DNA of 64,000 bases from Sphingobium sp. D43FB (GTDB lineage Bacteria; Pseudomonadota; Alphaproteobacteria; Sphingomonadales; Sphingomonadaceae), in assembly GCF_002312805.1 (NCBI RefSeq), contig NZ_NMUA01000003.1:62001-126000 (forward strand), read 5' to 3'. The notes below the pieces were generated by a model. It saw only the letters and a list, made by a program, of their open reading frames with translations, made no database searches and had not been told where the DNA came from. Made by a program: the position numbers and the translations under genes. Positions 59,970 to 64,000 of the stretch are shown here, in pieces; the stretch's first letter is position 1; every line of letters starts with the position of its first letter.

Positions 59970-60395
59970 TCAGCGCGGCATCTGCAGCGAGGCGTAGCAG
60001 GTGAAGCCGCTCTGCCCCGATTGGAGGCGGCGGATATAATTGAGATAGGCCTGATTCTGCTGATAGCTGGTGCCAGGCAGCGGACGGCCTCGCAAGGCTT
60101 GCTTCACCTGTTCGCCGGTGAAGCTGCGCCCGGTGCCGGGGAACGCGCCGGGGGTGCCCGCAGGCACCACATGCCCGTTGGGCGCGATGAAATTGCCCGC
60201 GCGGCCATTGTCAGGCACGGGAATGGTGCAGTTGAGGACCGAGGCGGCGGTGTTGGCGAGCGCGGGGCGGATCGAGACGATGGCGGACGCCGCCATGGCC
60301 CCGCCCATCAACAGTTGGCGACGCGAGGCGACGGCCGGTTCAGCGGCGGTTTCGTCCATCTGGGGACCGTCCTGATCGGGCATCTGCTCGCTCAT
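59970..60395 (-). CDS. Tat-exported small protein heading the HPr-rel-A cluster
   Basis: This 141-residue protein has a twin-arginine signal (SRRQLLMGGAMAASAIV, Arg25/Arg26) with a processing site near PALANTA. The mature part of about 95 residues has two cysteines (Cys56 in VLNCTIPVPD and Cys133 in GFTCYASLQMPR) that could form a disulfide, and no domain I recognise. It opens the minus-strand cluster of glycosyltransferase, PqqD-like, kinase and nucleotidyltransferase genes, which makes it a candidate substrate. This link is inference from position. Confidence 0.6.
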   Translation of the reverse strand: MSEQMPDQDGPQMDETAAEPAVASRRQLLMGGAMAASAIVSIRPALANTAASVLNCTIPVPDNGRAGNFIAPNGHVVPAGTPGAFPGTGRSFTGEQVKQALRGRPLPGTSYQQNQAYLNYIRRLQSGQSGFTCYASLQMPR

Positions 60396-60496
60396 ATCGT
60401 CCTGTTCCGCATCTCGCGCTTGCCAAAGCGTAATGATTGCACGCTATTGGGCTTAGGTCTTCGCAGTGTTTGCGCGACAAATCCAGTGCGGTAACC

Positions 60497-61783
60497 ATGA
60501 ATCGACTCAGCATTTCCCAAATCACCGCGTCGCTGGCCGTGCTTATGCTGGGCACGGGCGGCGCCTTGTTGCTTGGCGCTTCGCCTGTTGGCATCGCCCT
60601 GCCGATTCTGGCGGGGCTGGTCGTGTTGCTGATCGCGGCGCACGGGCATGACCCGGAGCCGGACCAGCCCGCGCCGCCGATCGAACAGCCCGACTTGATC
60701 GACCATCCCGATTTTCCGACGTTGCTGGAAGGGATTTCCGATCCGCTGATGCTGGTGGAAAAGGGCAAGATCGTGCGCGCCAATCGCGCGGCGCAGCGCT
60801 TGCTGGGCGCGCATATCGAGGGGGACGATGCGCGAATCGCCATCCGTCATCCCGCCGCGGCCGAACGGCTGGCCAGCACTGCGCCGCTGGCCGATCCGTT
60901 CATGATCGAACTGGTGGGCCTCGGCAGTCGCGAACAGCGCTGGCAGATGCGGGTGGCACCAGTGGGCGCGGTGACGTCGATGCGGCGGCTGGTGCATTTG
61001 GTCGACCATAGCGGCACCCATGCGGCGGAGCGGATGCGCGTCGATTTCGTCGCCAATGCCAGCCACGAGCTGCGCACGCCGCTGGCGGGGATATTGGGCT
61101 TTATCGAAACGCTGGCCGACCCGGAACTGGGCAAGGACCATGAGACGCGGCAGCGTTTCCTCAAAATCATGGATGGCGAAGCGCGGCGGATGCAGCGGCT
61201 GATCGACGATCTCATCTCGCTCTCGCGCATCGAAGCGGAAAAATATCGCGCGCCCGACAGCGCGGTCGATCTGTCCGAATTGGTTGCCGAAGTGGTCGGC
61301 GTGTTCCGGTCCAGCCATGGTTTGCGCGGGCGGGACGTGGAGATGGAGATCGCCCATTCGCTGCCCCCGGTGCTTGGCGATCGCGCGCAATTGTCGCAAT
61401 TGGTGCATAATCTGATCGGCAATTCGGTGAAATATGGTCGGCCCGACACGCCGATCCGCGTCACACTGACCGAGGGACCGAGCGGCATGACCCGACTGGC
61501 CGTGGCGGATGAGGGCGAAGGCATAGGCCCCGATCATTTGCCGCGATTGACCGAGCGCTTCTATCGCGTCGATTCGGGCCGCAGCCGCGCGATGGGCGGC
61601 ACGGGGCTTGGCCTTGCCATCGTGAAACATATTATCGAGCGGCATCGCGGTCGGCTGGATATTGCCAGCACGCTGGGCAAGGGCACGACGATCACCATAT
61701 TGCTGCCGCCAGCGACCGATGAGGGGGTGACGAAGGCCGATGAACGGCGGCGGCCATCGGCGCTTTCGGGCACGGTGTCATGA
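60497..61783 (+). CDS. phoR: Phosphate-regulon sensor histidine kinase PhoR
   Basis: This 428-residue kinase has two N-terminal TM helices (about 8-48) with almost no periplasmic loop, a PAS-like domain (about 75-170), the HisKA domain with His190 in FVANASHELRTPLAGILGF, and the HATPase domain with NLIGNSVKYG, DEGEGIG and GGTGLGLAIVKHI. PhoR phosphorylates PhoB when phosphate is scarce. The gene is followed by pstS, with a Pho box overlapping its last codons. Confidence 0.93.
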   Translation: MNRLSISQITASLAVLMLGTGGALLLGASPVGIALPILAGLVVLLIAAHGHDPEPDQPAPPIEQPDLIDHPDFPTLLEGISDPLMLVEKGKIVRANRAAQRLLGAHIEGDDARIAIRHPAAAERLASTAPLADPFMIELVGLGSREQRWQMRVAPVGAVTSMRRLVHLVDHSGTHAAERMRVDFVANASHELRTPLAGILGFIETLADPELGKDHETRQRFLKIMDGEARRMQRLIDDLISLSRIEAEKYRAPDSAVDLSELVAEVVGVFRSSHGLRGRDVEMEIAHSLPPVLGDRAQLSQLVHNLIGNSVKYGRPDTPIRVTLTEGPSGMTRLAVADEGEGIGPDHLPRLTERFYRVDSGRSRAMGGTGLGLAIVKHIIERHRGRLDIASTLGKGTTITILLPPATDEGVTKADERRRPSALSGTVS

Positions 61784-61803
61784 AACTGCAACCTGACTGT
61801 CAC
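61775..61803 (+). promoter_or_regulatory. Pho box (PhoB-binding site) for pstS
   Basis: Three direct repeats at an 11-base period: TGTCATGAAAC (61776), TGCAACCTGAC (61787) and TGTCACAAAGG (61798). This is the layout of tandem PhoB-binding half sites (CTGTCAT-N4). The first repeat lies within the phoR stop region. It should drive pst transcription under phosphate limitation. Confidence 0.8.
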
Positions 61804-61888
61804 AAAGGCGCGATGGTCCGCAGCTAGACGCTTGCTCCATGGGGGGCGGCGACATGCGAATCGCGGCCTTAGTTGATGGAGGTTTTCC

Positions 61889-62938
61889 GTGAAGAGATTC
61901 GCCTTGCTCGCCGCCACGGCGCTGAGCGTCCTTAGCCTGTCCGCTTGCGGCGATCAGGGCGGCGCGGGGGCGACCCGCGACCAGATCCGCGCGGTCGGTT
62001 CCTCCACCGTCTATCCCTTCGCTACGGCCGCATCCGAACTGTTCGTGCAGACCAATGCCGGCATGAAGTCGCCGATCATCGAATCGACCGGCACCGGCGG
62101 CGGCATGAAGCTGTTCTGCAGCGGCGTCGGCGCGCAATATCCCGACATCGCCAACGCCTCGCGCCGGATGAAGAAGGCCGAGTTCGACCTGTGCCAAGGC
62201 AATGGCGTCAAGGACATCATCGAAGTGCAGATCGGCGTCGATGGGCTGGCCTTTGCCGAAGCGAAGAATGGCCCCGGCTACAAGTTGACCCCCAAGATCG
62301 TCTATGAAGCGCTGGCCGCCAATCCCTATGGCAAGGGTCCGAACAAGACGCAGACCTGGAAGGATGTGGACCCCAGCCTGCCCGCCATCGCGATTTCGGT
62401 GTTCGGCCCGCCATCGACCAGCGGCACGCGCGATTCGCTCGCCGAGTTGATCCTGGAAAAGGGATGCCAGAGCGATCCGGCGATGGAGGCGCTCAAGGAA
62501 AAGAGCGAGGACGAATATAAGGCGACCTGCACGCGCGTTCGCGAGGACGGCAAATATGTCGATTCGGGCGAAAACGACAATCTGATCGTGCAGAAGCTGG
62601 GTGCGAACCCCAATGCGGTCGGCGTATTCGGTTTCAGCTTCCTCGAAGAAAATCGCGCCACGCTGAAGGATATTCCGATCGACGGGATCGAAGCTTCCTA
62701 TGAGACGGTCTCGTCCGGCCAATATCCTGGCGCGCGCCCGCTCTACATCTATGTGAAGAAGGCGCATATGTCCGCCATTCCGGGCCTTCAGGGCTTCCTG
62801 AATGCATTTGCAACCAATTGGGCGCCGGGCGGCGCGCTGACCAAGCGCGGCATGGTCGCCGCGCCGGACGATGTCCGCAAGGCGAACGAACAAACCGTCA
62901 AGGCGCTGACCACGCTTGACGGCGCGCAGCTGAAATAA
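61889..62938 (+). CDS. pstS: Phosphate ABC transporter substrate-binding protein PstS
   Basis: This 349-residue protein starts at the GTG at 61889, 6 bases after GGAGG. It has a lipoprotein signal (lipobox LSAC, Cys20) and the PBP fold with phosphate-contact segments IRAVGSSTVYPFATA, SGTGGGMK-like ESTGTGGGMKLFC, and GPPSTSGTRDSLAEL. It resembles the long PstS variant of alphaproteobacteria with a PQ-type insert. It is followed by pstC after 10 bases. Confidence 0.93.
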   Translation: MKRFALLAATALSVLSLSACGDQGGAGATRDQIRAVGSSTVYPFATAASELFVQTNAGMKSPIIESTGTGGGMKLFCSGVGAQYPDIANASRRMKKAEFDLCQGNGVKDIIEVQIGVDGLAFAEAKNGPGYKLTPKIVYEALAANPYGKGPNKTQTWKDVDPSLPAIAISVFGPPSTSGTRDSLAELILEKGCQSDPAMEALKEKSEDEYKATCTRVREDGKYVDSGENDNLIVQKLGANPNAVGVFGFSFLEENRATLKDIPIDGIEASYETVSSGQYPGARPLYIYVKKAHMSAIPGLQGFLNAFATNWAPGGALTKRGMVAAPDDVRKANEQTVKALTTLDGAQLK

Positions 62939-62948
62939 GCGAGACCCC

Positions 62949-64000
62949 ATGACCGGACCCGCAATCCTCCTGCTGCTGGCAGGCCTGGGCGCGATCGCCT
63001 GGGTCAGTGCCCGCGCCCGCGCCATGCGTCTGCAGGCGGTGGCACGGACCACCGGGCGGCGTGACGCCGTCCACAGCCTGCCGGGCTATCATGGCTGGTA
63101 TGTGGCGCTATGGACGCTGCTGCCCGCTGCCCTTTTCCTGGTCGTGTGGGCCAATGTGGCACCCAGTCTGGTGACGCAGGCCGTGCTGGCCGATCCGGCC
63201 GCGCAGGCTTTGCCGCTCGACGACTTCTCTCGTTCCGCCATATTGGGCGAAGCGCGGGCGATCGCGACGGGGATGCAGGCAGGTGCCTTTAATCCCGCCT
63301 CGCAAGCGCTGGTCGAGCCATATGCGCGAGCGCTCGACAAGTTCGGGCTGGCAGGCGCGATATTGGCGCTGGTGCTGGCTTTTGCCGGGGGTGCCTATGC
63401 CTTCACCCGCATCCGTCCCGATTTCCGGGCGCGCACGCGGGTCGAGCGGCTGGTGATGGCGCTGCTGCTGGTGGCATCGCTGCTGGCGATCGTGACCACT
63501 GTCGGCATCGTCGCGTCGCTATTGTGGGAAAGTTTCCGCTTCTTCTCAATGGTCAACCCGATCGATTTCCTGTTTGGGACCAAGTGGAGCCCGCAATCGG
63601 CGGCCATGGGCTATGGCAATGAGGATGCGTTCGGCGCGATCCCGCTCTTCTGGGGCACGATCTTCATCGGTGCCATCATCGCGATGATCGTCGCCATTCC
63701 GCTGGGCCTGATGAGTGCGGTCTATCTGACCCAATATGCCAGCCCCACGGTCCGCCGCTGGATGAAGCCGACGCTGGAGATGCTCGCGGGCGTGCCCACG
63801 GTCGTCTATGGCTATTTCGCGGCGCTTACCATTGCGCCGGCGCTGCGCGACTTTGCGGTGATGATGGGCATTTCCGGTGCATCGTCGGAAAGCGCGCTAG
63901 CGGCCGGCCTCGTGATGGGTGTGATGATCATTCCCTTTGTCTCCTCCATGGCCGATGACAGCATTGCCGCGGTGCCGCAGTCGATGCGCGACGGCAGCCT
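62949..64000 (+). CDS. pstC: Phosphate ABC transporter permease PstC (3' end beyond the window)
   Basis: The first 350 codons of a PstC permease are present; the reading frame is open to the window edge. An N-terminal extension with two TM helices (about 1-25 and 45-65) and a soluble stretch precedes the usual permease, as in long sphingomonad PstC. The transport core has FFSMVNPIDFLFGTKWSP and the EAA-type loop region LEMLAGVPTVVYGYFAALT. The partial protein shows no damage. pstA, pstB, phoU and phoB are expected downstream. Confidence 0.92.
   Translation, partial: MTGPAILLLLAGLGAIAWVSARARAMRLQAVARTTGRRDAVHSLPGYHGWYVALWTLLPAALFLVVWANVAPSLVTQAVLADPAAQALPLDDFSRSAILGEARAIATGMQAGAFNPASQALVEPYARALDKFGLAGAILALVLAFAGGAYAFTRIRPDFRARTRVERLVMALLLVASLLAIVTTVGIVASLLWESFRFFSMVNPIDFLFGTKWSPQSAAMGYGNEDAFGAIPLFWGTIFIGAIIAMIVAIPLGLMSAVYLTQYASPTVRRWMKPTLEMLAGVPTVVYGYFAALTIAPALRDFAVMMGISGASSESALAAGLVMGVMIIPFVSSMADDSIAAVPQSMRDGS

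Noticed and set aside
56503..60395. Lasso peptide biosynthetic cluster
   Set aside because: Kinase, nucleotidyltransferase and a PqqD-like protein are present, but no asparagine-synthetase-like cyclase, no transglutaminase-like protease and no precursor peptide were found.
1..64000. CRISPR array or insertion sequence
   Set aside because: No regularly spaced direct repeats and no transposase gene were seen; the dispersed repeats are palindromic and isolated.

Overview
This GC-rich window reads as a chromosomal segment of a sphingomonad (Sphingomonadaceae, Alphaproteobacteria; Sphingobium- or Sphingomonas-like). The evidence is the dapF-mtaB-ftsY-yciB order, sphingomonad-type single-strand operons with ATGA overlaps, the two dispersed palindromic repeat families, and a NepR-like protein. 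The genus is inference.

Region 1 (1 to about 9.5-10.1 kb) is the right-hand part of an integrated mobile element. On the minus strand it holds a ParB-family gene, then a tight operon of a nucleotidyltransferase-like/sigma-4-like/HEPN-like fusion, an NTase-HEPN protein with a lost NTase active site, and a protein with two sigma-70 region-4-like domains. A 1.5-kb stretch with no convincing gene separates these from a plus-strand group: an AlpA-type regulator, a small protein, a TumE/TumA-like toxin-antitoxin pair with a promoter-embedded palindrome, and a large serine recombinase. A class-II tRNA-like sequence (10010-10096) with an abnormal anticodon loop lies at the border with the core genome.

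Region 2 (10.3-22 kb) is core: an APC permease, a duplicated TonB-C-domain protein, an orphan HigA, dapF, mtaB (with a palindromic element inserted in frame), ftsY, yciB, sodB, a hemerythrin, a six-TM chemoreceptor, a 2Fe-2S ferredoxin, a J-domain protein, RNase P RNA and an amidase.

Region 3 (22-31.3 kb) holds a cheA-cheW-cheY-cheB-cheR operon on the minus strand, a small lipoprotein, mscL, and a plus-strand lemA-TPM-TPM-nudix run.

Region 4 (31.3-54 kb) carries envelope and lipid genes: a glycosyltransferase, two diacylglycerol-kinase-like proteins, a desaturase, lptFG, an M23 peptidase and a patatin-bdhA pair. It also has housekeeping genes (xth, erpA, bcp, glnE), a truncated molybdopterin oxidoreductase that lacks its Mo-binding cysteine, and an orphan NepR-like gene.

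Region 5 (54-64 kb) has an M20 amidohydrolase, vapBC, and a five-gene minus-strand cluster of the poorly understood HPr-rel-A type: Tat-exported protein, glycosyltransferase, PqqD-like chaperone, HprK-related kinase, nucleotidyltransferase. It ends with phoR, a three-repeat Pho box, pstS and the start of pstC, which runs off the window.

The best candidates for an undescribed system are the ParB/NTase/HEPN/sigma-4 island operon and the HPr-rel-A cluster with its possible exported substrate.
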